From the NCBI GenBank assembly GCA_911728435.2, contig OU452201.1, positions 22,382,001 to 22,446,000 on the forward strand: a DNA stretch of 64,000 nt, in the 5' to 3' direction. The stretch comes from Apoderus coryli (Eukaryota; Arthropoda; Insecta; Coleoptera; Attelabidae). Below are positions 23,321 through 34,460 of the stretch, piece after piece; the first letter of the stretch is position 1, and each line of letters begins with the position of its first letter. The notes under the pieces were generated by a model. The model was not told the origin of the DNA, did no database searches, and worked only from the letters and a program-made list of their open reading frames with translations. A program made the position numbers and the translations under genes.

Positions 23321-23617
23321 ATTAAATTTAGGAAACTCTTTTAAAATAAAAAGGAAAGTCAAATATATTTTACTAACTATTATTTATTAAATCAACTATT
23401 TAAAATATAATAAAAATCAATTCGGTGAAAAAGGACAAGTTTAAAAAAATCAACAATTCTAATAATTAAAAATTGGTACTTACATTACAATTATAAACAT
23501 CGCCGACATAGCTGATCTTTCTTTCACGTTAATATAAAATGTTTAAAATTTATAAATATTTAATATAGGTACTAATAATATTAATTCGCGTTAAATAAAC
23601 TTGTGAAGCTTAAGACA
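23321..23617. other. No feature recognised
   Basis: Very AT-rich spacer. Confidence 0.4.
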
Positions 23618-24085
23618 CTACTCAACGGAGGAGATTAGTGCTTTTAGAACCCGAAGTTTGGAGAGACGACCCCAAAAAAAGCGTTTTATGGTTAGAGAAC
23701 CTGGCGGAGCATTCGGACACATATGTGCTCCAACGCGGGGAGACATTTGACATGCCCTAAGATATTTTAAAAATCCTTTATGCTGAATAATAACAGGGTC
23801 TATGGCCGGAAAAATGTGATCCACCAATTTTTTCCATATGTCAGTTTTGTCTAAATCATATATAACGGTTCTTATATTCTCTAGGATTACAGCGCTTAAA
23901 GTCGGATTCTGATTGCATTTTCTCAACTGTTCTTTTAGACTGCCCCAAAGCAATTCTATCGGATTGAATATGCAGTAATATGGAGGTAAACGTAAATATA
24001 CTATGGCCACAGTATAATAACTAATACAGTATTCTGACTTTCCGCTTGCGAGCCGTCCTGCGCATATCGTCGCGCATGCCGTCAT
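23618..24085 (-). pseudogene. C-terminal DDE transposase fragment (IS630/Tc1-like)
   Basis: A 155-codon open frame contains YLRLPPYYCIFNPIELLWG, the third catalytic region of DDE-type IS630/Tc1 superfamily transposases, with E in NPIELLW at the catalytic place. A helical tail follows (about residues 50-110). The last 45 residues look unlike the family and are probably read-through. The first two catalytic aspartates are missing, so it is a truncated pseudogene even though the remaining frame is open. Confidence 0.6.
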
Positions 24086-24609
24086 TATGGGTTAAAACGT
24101 CACAATAATCGCATTGACGTAGATAGATACCGTTCACTCCTGTGTTCAATATATAGTTCATTGTCGGCGTGTACGAGATAAATGAATATTGTGTTTGTAA
24201 TCTAATTCTGTGATTTCGGTATAGTGTTCGTTTTTATTAACGTATCTTATGATTAATACAATGAACAATCAGGGAGGACATGTGTGTGCTGCAAATGCAA
24301 AAGCGGCACACTTGCTCTAAACATTTTTTTCGCTTCCCCACAGATCCTGTTAGGTGAGTAATAAGTAAAAATAAAAATGAATACTAGATAATTTTACGTT
24401 TATAACAACTATTTGTATAACCGTAAAATTTATATTACGAAATGACAGTATCTAATAATATGTTTTTAAACTAAATGAAAGTAAAACATAAACACAAGTT
24501 GTCGCGTGGCGAGATAGCATGATAACGCAATCAGCTAGGGGTTATAATATTATTGACAATATATATATGGTCCTTTTTTGACTAAAATTGCTGACAACAG
24601 GATTCAGTT
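24086..24609. other. No feature recognised
   Basis: No reading frame or structured repeat is recognised between the DDE fragment and the LINE fragment. Confidence 0.4.
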
Positions 24610-24925
24610 GATGCAGAATTCAGGCACATGGCTTGTATGTGGAATTCGTAGGGGTGAAAGAGGCTAGCAATAAGACTAAGGAAATCGGCTGGTTAAGAAT
24701 GAAACAACGTGGGATTTTCATTCACTAATTTTGATTAATAAAAAAAAGTTCCGGAGATCTGTGTATGATGTGAATATTCCTCATAAAACTGTAATTACGC
24801 CACCGCTAGACTCATCATCAATCTTTGAGCGGTCATTTTCCTATACGGTTTCAAAATATTACAACGCTCTACCGGAGAATATAAAAAGTTTACAGGGGTT
24901 TTCATTTAAGAGCTCTCTCTGACAC
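24610..24925 (+). pseudogene. LINE C-terminal relic
   Basis: The plus strand encodes IGWLRMKQRG in one frame, then RSVYDVNIPH, SIFERSFSYTVSKYYNALP and FSFKSSL. This matches the extreme C-terminus of Jockey/CR1-like polyproteins, where a conserved S-RLWN-LP-type motif ends the protein. It is short and frameshifted. Confidence 0.5.
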
Positions 24926-27202
24926 GTAATAGAACAAATTAATTTGTAAACATAAGCTACCTACTTAATTTGGCCAGCGGTGTAAAACTATTTTCAGATA
25001 GGTTTAAGCTAAAATATAAGTTACGTTTAGGTTAAGTTAGGAAGCACTGCTTCAACTTTTATAAAAATGTCTTTTTTACTCATAAAGTCTTTATTATTGT
25101 TGTGTTTATTATTATTATTAAAAATCACCCAATCATGTCAACAACAACCCCTTTTCTAATAACTAGATTAATAGTAGAAACCAGAATCTTAGTTAATTCA
25201 AACATTCTTTTTATAATAAGTGTATTCGTCACTTCATTATTTTCAAACTTTAACTGATGATACATATTTTTGCTCATATAAATATTGATGCTTAAACTCC
25301 CAACGTGTTCCGCTCGTGTCGTATACCATCATAACGTATCGCGTGGCAGTGTCACTGTATACAGTGACGGAAAAAGTTTCATCCACTTGAGGTTTTATTA
25401 AAAATTATTATGTAATTTGATAGATCATGTTACATTTTATTAATCTAAGAAAAACTATTGAACAGATCATGGTTACAATACTCTGCCACTGTGTTTCACT
25501 GTCGGACACAAATTTTCTTCGTAAATTCCAAATTAAGTCTTCGCCATACCATATGATGTCCATCCGATTATATTTAGATTAATCTGAGAAAATAATTTGT
25601 TTCATTCATATTATATTTATTTGAAAACTCTAATCATTAACCCAATAGTTTTGCCAGTCCCTGTAGTTACTTTTTTTTATAAGGCGGCTTCCTTTAACAA
25701 GCATGATTTATTATACGTCTTATATACGAGGGAGAAATGGATCAAACACACGCTGAATTCGATGCCAATTTCTAATGTAAAGAGGCATGAGAACGGATTA
25801 ACGATTCTACCGGGGCAATCGTTAAATTTATATATTATTCATTAGGAATGGAAGGACTATAACAATAATTAAGAGCACCCCAGCCTATAAGACCATTCCT
25901 CATGATAGATTCTACCAATGGCTTGTATACTGTTATAAATTCCTCAGCGTTTACAATTTCTTTAACTTTTTTAAATTTGAAAATTAATCCTCTTAGTTTT
26001 TTATGTATCATTGTATTTGTTTTAGCTCATTAATAACATATTATAAGGGACTTGTATATCATAATGAAATCTTGTATGATATTGAACATGTTTAAAGTAC
26101 AAAAATATTAAAGGTCATGTAGCGGAGTGATTTCGGTATTTTAGCCATTACGTGGACATAAAGAGATCTTTTGTGAACAAGTCAAATTTTGTAAAATTCG
26201 ATATGTATTTTATGAAACAATCTTATCATATTTATCTTTTGGCTTGTTTCCTGGTAGTAAAAACACATTATATCTCTTTGAATAAATATTAGTACTTTCT
26301 ATGTTCCCAACACTGACAATACCAAACTAAGTTGGTTATCCGCATGCATTATCCCGTTTCGTAAAATAAAAAAAAATAAAACAATGTGGAGAATAACATT
26401 GTAACACAGAAACTACAATATACTGGTTCCCTTTTTAGCCATTGTTATTCACACAGAGACTAAATTAACTGCCGTTTGTGTAATTGACTGTAGTAAGTCT
26501 ACCATTTTAAAACGAATAATAGTTGCCTGAAATAACGTGTACAAACTGTACAGCGAAAACGTGTAAATTAACATTACATTACTTTGGCATTTATTTGATA
26601 CAGAATGCTGTAGATTTTATTAAAATTAAATATTTACTAGCTTAAAAACAAATATTTTTATAAATGTGAATATCTTTAGGTATAAATGGTAATAACCAAA
26701 CGATGATATTAAATGAGCTGATGAACATATTCGAATTGTTCAATCCCAACGTGCTGAATGTCGCGAATAAAGTTATCCTAAAATATATTAAGGACACAAC
26801 ACGCACAAATATAGACACACATAATTTTAACAATTTTCATGGATAGTAAACATTCGTTTGTCACCTAAAAGCATTAAAAATAAAAGGGACATTCAATTTT
26901 ACTTTTTTGATCAACATGAACAGCGCAGTACGTAAGAGAATCCGTAGTCAGGAGCTTAGAGCGAGAGAGAGATATATATAGCCACACACATTGGTCTAAC
27001 ATACATATACTCAGTAATGTCAACTCCAGGGATGGCTGATGCCAGGGATAAAGGTATAATGAGGTATTTTCAAGGGATTTTCTTTTCCCCTACCTGTTTT
27101 CTAGACTGTGATATTAATTCTTAATTCTCTTAACCAAAGTGATATTTTTATTAATAAAATAAGCTCACATAATGGCAGGGTCTCAGTCTAAATCAGAAGA
27201 AC
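24926..27202. other. AT-rich region, no gene recognised; possible Tc1-like end near 25,355
   Basis: At about 25,355 TATACAGTGACGGAAAAAGT resembles a Tc1-type terminal repeat, and a similar CACTGTCGGACACAAA occurs near 25,500, but no transposase is recognised between or beside them. The 82-codon frame at 25,597-25,845 has no family features. Nothing else is supported. Confidence 0.35.
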
Positions 27203-27631
27203 CAGACCGAGGCACTGACGAATTCGTTTCGCTCTTATAATGAGCTGGTCAGAGTACCATAGTCGTTGGCCATCTACAATATCGGCCTGCATTTAAACAC
27301 CGCGAGATATACACCAGCAGAAAAAAAATGTAAATCATATCATCTACATACACATAGTAATGCATATTACACCATACAGAGACCGAGAAATCCGTTGTAT
27401 AGGTAACACCAGTCGTAAAAAGAGAAATGAAAATAGAGTGTAAATCTTCGGTCCCTGTATGACGGGATATGCATTACTATGTGTATTTAGATGGTATGCT
27501 TTACATATTATATGTGTTGGTTCTTATATGCAGGCCGATATTGTAGATGGACAATAACTATGATATTCTGAGGAGCTCATAATATGAGCGAAACGAATTC
27601 GTCAGTATCTGCCGACCCATGTCTCGGTCTG
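27203..27631. repeat. Foldback element with about 165-bp arms
   Basis: Arms 27,203-27,368 and 27,467-27,631 are inverted copies with scattered mismatches and small indels. Shared words include GACGAATTCGTTTCGCTC, CATCTACAATATCGGCCTGC and ACACATAGTAATGCAT. Pairing continues into the centre (CATACAGAGACCGA). No coding capacity is present and no clear target duplication is seen. It is the longest clean foldback in the window. Confidence 0.75.
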
Positions 27632-29997
27632 CTAAATTTAACAAAATCCTTTGTGTAGTAGGTAAAACCAGAAATTTTGTACAACTTCTATTATTACTTG
27701 ACAAGCGGACAATAGACTCATTTGCAGTCCTCGAGGCAATAGTTCAACCTTAAAAAGAAATTGAGATCGAATCGAATATATCGATACATTTCTTGGATCT
27801 CTGTTAGTGACAGAAAGTTGACATTTTGAGCATCCGCGTCAAATTAAATGTATCCGTTAGGTCTTCAGTTTTGTTTACAATAACATTCGTCACGTCAAAT
27901 AGATTTTACCATTTATTTATACATTTCGCACAGTTTTTTGGCTCCTTGACATTTCTCAAAATCTGTCAAATTTTCCACGCTATATCATTACCGTCAATTC
28001 ATATCATGACAGTGTAAAATTAATGAAAGATCTGCTAAAAAGAATTTAATAAACATGTCGAGTAAAAATAAGTGCAGATCGGCTACAATTTCAATAATAA
28101 TAAAAAAAGTTCCATGTCCCAGTTTTGAACTCGCAACTGTACGATTCCGAAGAGTAAACGTTAACACAATTTGCCAACAGGTACCTATGCCATGGTTGGA
28201 TTTTTAAAATAATTGTCTTTAAATGCAGACGCCCAGAACATAGATGGTGAGGACGGTAAAAAATCAATATTCGAATGCCAAATGTGTCAATTTCTGTCAT
28301 TTAATAACAATTCTGCCAGATTTACCTACTTCATGTGAATAGTATTAAATTAAAAATTAACATAAATTAGGAGTTTTCGTTTAGATATATTTTAATATTT
28401 GTTATATTATTGTGGAAAATGAATAAATTAAATTTGTTGGAAAATCAAGTATCTAATCATGTTCTATGTGTACATATATTGTGTAATGTGTGGATTCGTT
28501 GAGGAAAATGTGCTGGAATATGTTTGTGGTGAAATTCTCAAAAAAGTCTGGTAGCAGAGCATATGTTGGACCTCGCAAGTTAACATGTTATTTAGGCGAG
28601 TAGATTTTCATAAGATAAGCACACACATCTTTTTTATCTTCTAATGACATTACTTTTACGAAATATTGACGATTTGGAAACTGTTAAAAAATGTTTCCAT
28701 TCAAAGGAGCCTCACCAAAAGTATCCTACACATGACCTATATTATATTTAATAATATTTAACTGTATTTAAAAACAAATGGCATATTTTACACTTGTTTG
28801 GCTTTGGAGTAAGAGCTATCATGTTTGATATTTGTTAATAAATTCATCCTACAATTTATAGAATTTAAAAAATATTAGACCACTGAATATTCGTCCTAGA
28901 ACATAATTATTGGCGAGTATATGTGCAAAATTATTATAAATTGTGTCTGATGAGGCAACATTTTGTTGAAAGAGAAAGTTGTCTTATTTATTCTTTTTCT
29001 TTTAGGAAAAATGTGAACCCTTGAATAACCTGAAAATTTATTTTGTTTGTTATCAATCCAAAAATCATAAATTAAGCCACACTACCTGGTGAAAGAAAAC
29101 AAAATTATGTGAGGGATTTTTAATTAAAAAAATGGAAAATCTTGTTCCTGTGCATCATAAGAATTGCTTACTTACTTACCTAAATAGAAAAGCTTTTAAT
29201 TTATTTTTCGCTCTTGTACGAATTAATTACCATTAAATAAAACCAGCTTTGAGAAAACATACAGACATAGCTTTCAGCGTTTCTTATTTGCTTTCCATAA
29301 ATCACATTGTATTTTATATTGTGTAACTCTTTTGTAAATTTCAACTGAATAACACGAGTGTTGGCTATCTTCAGAGGTGATAGTGTTTACTTCAATGCTC
29401 CATGTTACTAATTCTATTACAACAGGTTTCCTGGATGTTGTTGTGTTTTGGTGTTGTTTATGAACAATAAGCTACTCGACACATACCGATATTCTAAATT
29501 TCTTTTAATCCAGGTAAAATTCTTTTTTATTTTTTTTGAAGATTATTTTAAAATTCCTTTGTTTTGTGGCACCAGGTACATTTGCATTTGTTATAAGGAT
29601 CAACAAATTCAGTCAAGAGCTTCATATGTGATGGATACCATAAAATCTTACTACAAGGTAAAACAGTAATTAATAAAATAATTAGACAAATACTACATTT
29701 AGTAAATAAAATTTATTTTCTAATCATTCAATAAATATTAATTAGGTAAATATCATTTTCTCTTATTTACAAGGAAAATAGCAAAAGCTCCTTAACAAAT
29801 ATCAACTAATTTAATCTAATAAACTATTTATAATAAAATGTATTTAGAGTTCTATTCTAGAAAATAAAACTACCGCATTAAATTCATTAATATTTACAAA
29901 ACTAAGTATTTTATACCAAATCAAATTTAGCTATATTTTTTATACAGAAACTGGGAAATTATTAGTAATATGTTTGAATGTTCAGTTTGGCCATATA
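27632..29997. other. No gene recognised
   Basis: AT-rich sequence with scattered short frames lacking family features. The only structure noted is a weak tRNA-like segment at 28,108-28,185, listed separately. Confidence 0.45.
28108..28185 (-). repeat. Weak tRNA-like (SINE-head-like) segment
   Basis: The minus strand ends GCGAGTTCAAAACTGG, an imperfect T-arm, followed by a short T-run. Upstream words parallel the segment at 51,199-51,252. It is too degenerate for a tRNA gene; a tRNA-derived repeat is possible. Confidence 0.22.
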
Positions 29998-32084
29998 CAG
30001 GGTGGTCCAACGAAAAGTTTGCACCTAGCTTTTCTCTTTTTTTTGTAGTCGAATGCGAAAATGCTCGGACACGTCGATTTTGCTTTTGAGGGGGACACAT
30101 TTTAAACATATTTTTCGATCTGCGCCTTTAACCCCCTAGCGGGGGTGAGTAACAACCCTAAAATTTTAAATGGAAAGAGGGGTCTAATGACATATCATTT
30201 GAAAGGACACAAAATTGTCTTTCTAATGATACCCTATTTGTCGAATTTTACTAAAACAGTTAATACGAAAACGACTTTAAAGACATTAAGCCGATAATTT
30301 TGGTATTAATGAGAAATACAAATAAGTTTTAATTATTACGACTGAAAACAACTACAATCATTTCTAAATTATTTACTTTGAAGAAAAACGGGATTTCAAA
30401 AACACTATCTTATTTATCAGAACTAAATTCCTCACTAATCGTTTGCGTTTTTTGTTGAAATAAAAACTGCAGATACGTGTAGGAAAAGAATTTACACCGT
30501 TTATTTTAGTCTTTTCATTGATTCAGTTTGGTTGCTTCTCAAGTTATTTTACTTTTACCGTACAAAATGATTTATTCCATTCTAGAACGAGTTGAAATTG
30601 TTAAACTTTATTTTCAAAATAATAGTAGTGCTAGACTTACGGCTCGCTTATTTAATGAGAGACATCCCGATAAAAATGTGAATGATGTGTACGTTGGCAA
30701 GTTAGTTAAAAAGTTTGTAGATACCGGATCTGTCTGTAATGTAAAACACCAGCCGCAGAAACCGATCAGAAATGAAGCTGTGGAAGTCGCTGTTTTAGGG
30801 CATGTTGAAATGGATCATAGTCAAAGTACCCGTCAACTAGCTGAAGCCTCAGGTGTCTCCCGTTCGTCCATAATACGAATTTTAAAAGCGTACAAATTTC
30901 ATCCGTACAAAATCAAATTAGTACAGGAACTAAATGAGGATGATCCTGATAGAAGGCTGCAATTTTGTGAAGCAATGAGCCACCGTTTAATTGAAGATCC
31001 GCAATTATTATTTAACATTTGTTTTTCCGACGAATGCACATTTTATTTGAATGGAGCTGTAAATAGGCACAATTGCCGTTACTGGGATGACAGTAACCCA
31101 CATTTATTCCGTGAGGTTCATACCCAGTATCCTCAAAAAATAAACGTCTGGTGTGGCATATTAGGAAATCATATTATAGGACCACTTTTTATTCCTGGAA
31201 ATTTAACTGGTGAAGTGTACCTAAACATGCTTGAAGACACAATTGATCCTTTAATAACACAAATAATAGAAGATGACCAAAATCATACTGCTGATCGGCT
31301 TTATTTCCAGCAAGATGGAGCACCTCCGCACTATGTGGCTCTTGTAAGACAGTTCTTAGATGACCGGTTCCCTGGACGGTGGATTGGAAGGAGGGGCCCA
31401 ATTGAATGGCCTGCCAGGTCACCGGATTTATCGCCTTTAGACTTTTTTCTTTGGGGGCACTTAAAAAATAAATGTTTTGCCACGAAGCCCGAGTCCATAG
31501 AAGATCTTCGCCAACGCATTACAGAAGAGTGCAGAAACATAACACCTGATATGCTACAAAATGTTAGAAATAGATTTGAACAAAATCTGTATTATTGTAT
31601 GGAATCAAATGGGTCACATTTTCAACATTTGTTAATGTAACGTTTTAATAAATCAATTTAACAGCTTGTTTACTTTTTTTACAAAGCAATGTTAAAACTA
31701 ACTAACATTGGAATGTACTAACGATTGCAGGTGTTTTCACTCGCAATAATTAAAACTTATTTGTATTTCTCATTAATACCAAAATTATCGGCTTAATGTC
31801 TTTAAAGTCGTTTTCGTATTAACTGTTTTAGTAAAATTCGACAAATAGGGTATCATTAGAAAGACAATTTTGTGTCCTTTCAAATGATATGTCATTAGAC
31901 CCCTCTTTCCATTTAAAATTTTAGGGTTGTTACTCACCCCCGCTAGGGGGTTAAAGGCGCAGATCGAAAAATATGTTTAAAATGTGTCCCCCTCAAAAGC
32001 AAAATCGACGTGTCCGAGCATTTTTGCATTCGACTACAAAAAAAAGAGAAAAGCTAGGTGCAAACTTTTCGTTGGACCACCCTG
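29998..32084 (+). mobile_element. Full-length DD41D mariner-type transposon, copy 2
   Basis: This 2087-bp element is flanked by TA (29,996-29,997 and 32,085-32,086), with CAGGGTGGTCCAACG ends. Near-perfect 341-bp TIRs (29,998-30,338 and 31,744-32,084) continue with mismatches to about 30,362. Each TIR contains the palindrome ACCCCCTAGCGGGGGT. It has the same length as copy 1 and opposite orientation. Confidence 0.95.
30567..31640 (+). CDS. Intact DD41D mariner-type transposase, copy 2
   Basis: A 357-aa protein starting at the first in-frame ATG (30,567). Catalytic D155, D250 and D292 and both helix-turn-helix regions are retained. It differs from copy 1 at four residues: S95 for L, H139 for Q, L259 for P (right after the second catalytic motif), and it keeps P189 and K300. 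An AATAAA polyadenylation signal follows the stop at 31,647-31,652. L259 sits near the active site and could affect activity, but the frame is fully open. Confidence 0.93.
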   Translation: MIYSILERVEIVKLYFQNNSSARLTARLFNERHPDKNVNDVYVGKLVKKFVDTGSVCNVKHQPQKPIRNEAVEVAVLGHVEMDHSQSTRQLAEASGVSRSSIIRILKAYKFHPYKIKLVQELNEDDPDRRLQFCEAMSHRLIEDPQLLFNICFSDECTFYLNGAVNRHNCRYWDDSNPHLFREVHTQYPQKINVWCGILGNHIIGPLFIPGNLTGEVYLNMLEDTIDPLITQIIEDDQNHTADRLYFQQDGAPPHYVALVRQFLDDRFPGRWIGRRGPIEWPARSPDLSPLDFFLWGHLKNKCFATKPESIEDLRQRITEECRNITPDMLQNVRNRFEQNLYYCMESNGSHFQHLLM

Positions 32085-32086
32085 TA

Positions 32087-33270
32087 TAAAAATTAAAACA
32101 GTAAGCTAGCAGAATGCTACATCCTATGTGTGTTTGGCCATTGAAAGTGATTTTGGTGTTTGACTAAAATGGTCAAGTTTGAACACACTTCAACAGTTCG
32201 TAAAATAATGCTTTATACAAAAATTATCAATAACATTCAGGCTTATTGTTACATATTACACTATAGCTTGTTATATTTTGTTAGGAGTTAATTTATATTA
32301 ATCTATCTTTTCTAGTATTAATGTTTTATTCCTCTAATCATCTCATTAGCTATAATATATGGAGTTTAAATATACAGCTTTTATTTTCTCAGTAAATATT
32401 TATTTTAAAATACAGTGTAGGTACAATTTTATCAGTTTTAAAGTATTCGATTTCGCCACTAATGAGTATAAATAATTAATTAATTATACTAAAATGTTAT
32501 GTTATATACACACATACCTTTCGATTAGTAATAAATGCTACAATGTTACTGAATTATGAATAGCTTTTATGATATACATTTGATAAAAAAATATTACTAT
32601 GATCTACTAATACATTAAAAGCTTACATTTTTGCTGACAAAGGCTATACATGAATGGAACACAAAAGGAACAGTAACAGTTCTCCAAAACATGCAATACT
32701 GACCGATAGACTGCCTTTTTTCGTTGGATCTACAGAATTATTCATGTTACTCGACACTCAATATTGTTCCTAAAACGTTGAATACGAGTATAGGTTGGAG
32801 AGGAATTCTATTGACACCTAGTTCTTAAATTGTATATATTTCAATCATATTTCTAGTGTACGTGTGAAATATTTATACATTCATTTATGAGTGGTCTCAT
32901 CTCATTATACAGTTTCTATATTTTTGAACAACCGGTATCAGCAGGGCCGCCACCAGAATAAAAAATAGGAGGGGGTCAAATTTTAACAAATATTAAACCA
33001 CTAACTATACATTTGGAATGAAAATAGTATAATATATATATATAAAAATTGTAACCTACTACGATTTTGACCAAATCTATCTATAACATTGTTTATAAAA
33101 ATGTTTTCATTCTTTATTACATTTTGCCTATGTAAACTTAACCAGCATCACCCAGTCAATCTATTTTCCGCTATACTTAATCGCAATCATGTTTTAACAT
33201 AATGTGCCTACTAAATGACTTTTCTATGGTGACGATGGTGGGTGGTAATGCTAAAAAACTATGTATAGCT
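32087..33270. other. AT-rich region, no gene recognised
   Basis: No coding frame, repeat pair or RNA structure is recognised. Confidence 0.5.
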
Positions 33271-33343
33271 TGACGGAAAAAACGGATGATGAGTTTCAAG
33301 ATATTCTAGTCCCAGAATATCTTGAAACTCGAGGTTTTCGTCA
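33271..33343. repeat. Hairpin with 40-bp near-perfect core
   Basis: The core 33,291-33,330 pairs GAGTTTCAAGATATTCT with its inverse around a short GTCC-type loop. Outer words TGACGGAAAAAAC and GTTTTCGTCA extend the pairing to 33,271 and 33,343. Confidence 0.6.
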
Positions 33344-33700
33344 GTTTTTCTTGTTCTCCATAGTTCTACGCACGTTTCAATTTCGCCTGCGAAATTCTCG
33401 AGATCATATATGTGGGAAATTTCATACTTTCTTTTATAAAATTTTTATGCCTAATTTTTTAGAATTTCTGAGAGTTAAAAAGTTACTCTAGTGTCCCAGC
33501 GAATATTATCGAAACTGTTTTACAGAATATATTTATTATGGAACAAAAAATGATGCTCATAATAAGAAACTTTTATACGGCATATTAGAATTAAACGATT
33601 TTTGCATAGTTTATTGTTCTCTAGTTTTACTCTTTACTATTATAATTACTGCTTCATTCAGAGAAAAAATAAAACTATACAATGCTTTTGCATTTTGATG
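33344..33700. other. No feature recognised
   Basis: AT-rich spacer without a recognisable gene. Confidence 0.4.
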
Positions 33701-33729
33701 AAAAAACTTGAATATTAATTAAAAAGTTA

Positions 33730-33851
33730 GTTTTGGACATAGGAATCATAACAGTAGCTTAACTTTTTTTTAAACGAAATAACAAAAAATAGTGGGTGTT
33801 CTATTTAAAAAATATACATCTGTGATATGTCACAGCTTTTGAGACACCCTG
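33730..33851. repeat. Right end of a mariner-type MITE
   Basis: The sequence closes with CACAGCTTTTGAGACACCCTG followed by TATA, the inverse of a CAGGGTGTCTCAAAA-type terminal repeat common in insect mariner MITEs. No matching left end is recognised. Confidence 0.4.
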
Positions 33852-34170
33852 TATATGTATAATTATTTTTATTATGTGCTGATAGTAGACCTACATCCAC
33901 CCACTTTAGGTCCCACCCATTGTTGTTGTTTGTTCTAGATATTTATATTGTACCTGTACTTTTATTTTGATAAACCAATTTACCCAAAACGTAAAATTTT
34001 TGTAAAATATTATGTTGATCGAATTAATTATAATTTTTTTTTCCTTTTTTTCTTTGACCTCTTTTGTATAATTTTTTTTTTAATTATTTTCTTGATTTTA
34101 GGTCAATTTGCAAATAATACTGCGATTTTACGAAAGACACATTGTATTTTATAAGAAAAATCGAATAAAT

Positions 34171-34212
34171 CTTGACGTTTCGATCATTTTTTTGATCTTT
34201 CTCAAAATAGTC
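34171..34212 (-). ncRNA. Hammerhead-like terminal motif of Penelope-like element, minus copy
   Basis: The minus strand reads TTTTGAGAAA, a GATC/GATC stem with an A-rich loop, GAAAC, then GTC. The architecture fits the hammerhead-like family but the core (TTGAGAA for CTGANGA) is changed at two places, so it is probably inactive. Confidence 0.35.
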
Positions 34213-34460
34213 TAAAAGTAAACAATGGAATAAGTTAAAAATTTCGTTACAATTAAAAACATTTAAGTGAATATATCTGTATGGCATGAATATTGCTTAA
34301 GCACATATCAACAACACACTATTACACAAAAATCCAACATATATTTTCCAAAAATCATAATGATATTTGGTTGCCGTTAAACTTAGGTACCTATATATTT
34401 TATTTATTTTAAGATAAACATTGTTTTGTCCAGGTGTACAGCAGGAGAATGCACGTATAT

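Noticed and set aside
25597..25845. 82-codon frame next to a Tc1-like end as a transposase remnant
   Set aside because: No DDE motif or helix-turn-helix is recognisable in any frame.
30528..30566. Upstream extension of the transposase by 13 codons starting at a TTG (same in all three copies)
   Set aside because: The element belongs to a eukaryote and the first in-frame ATG is at 30,567, in the usual place for the helix-turn-helix start.
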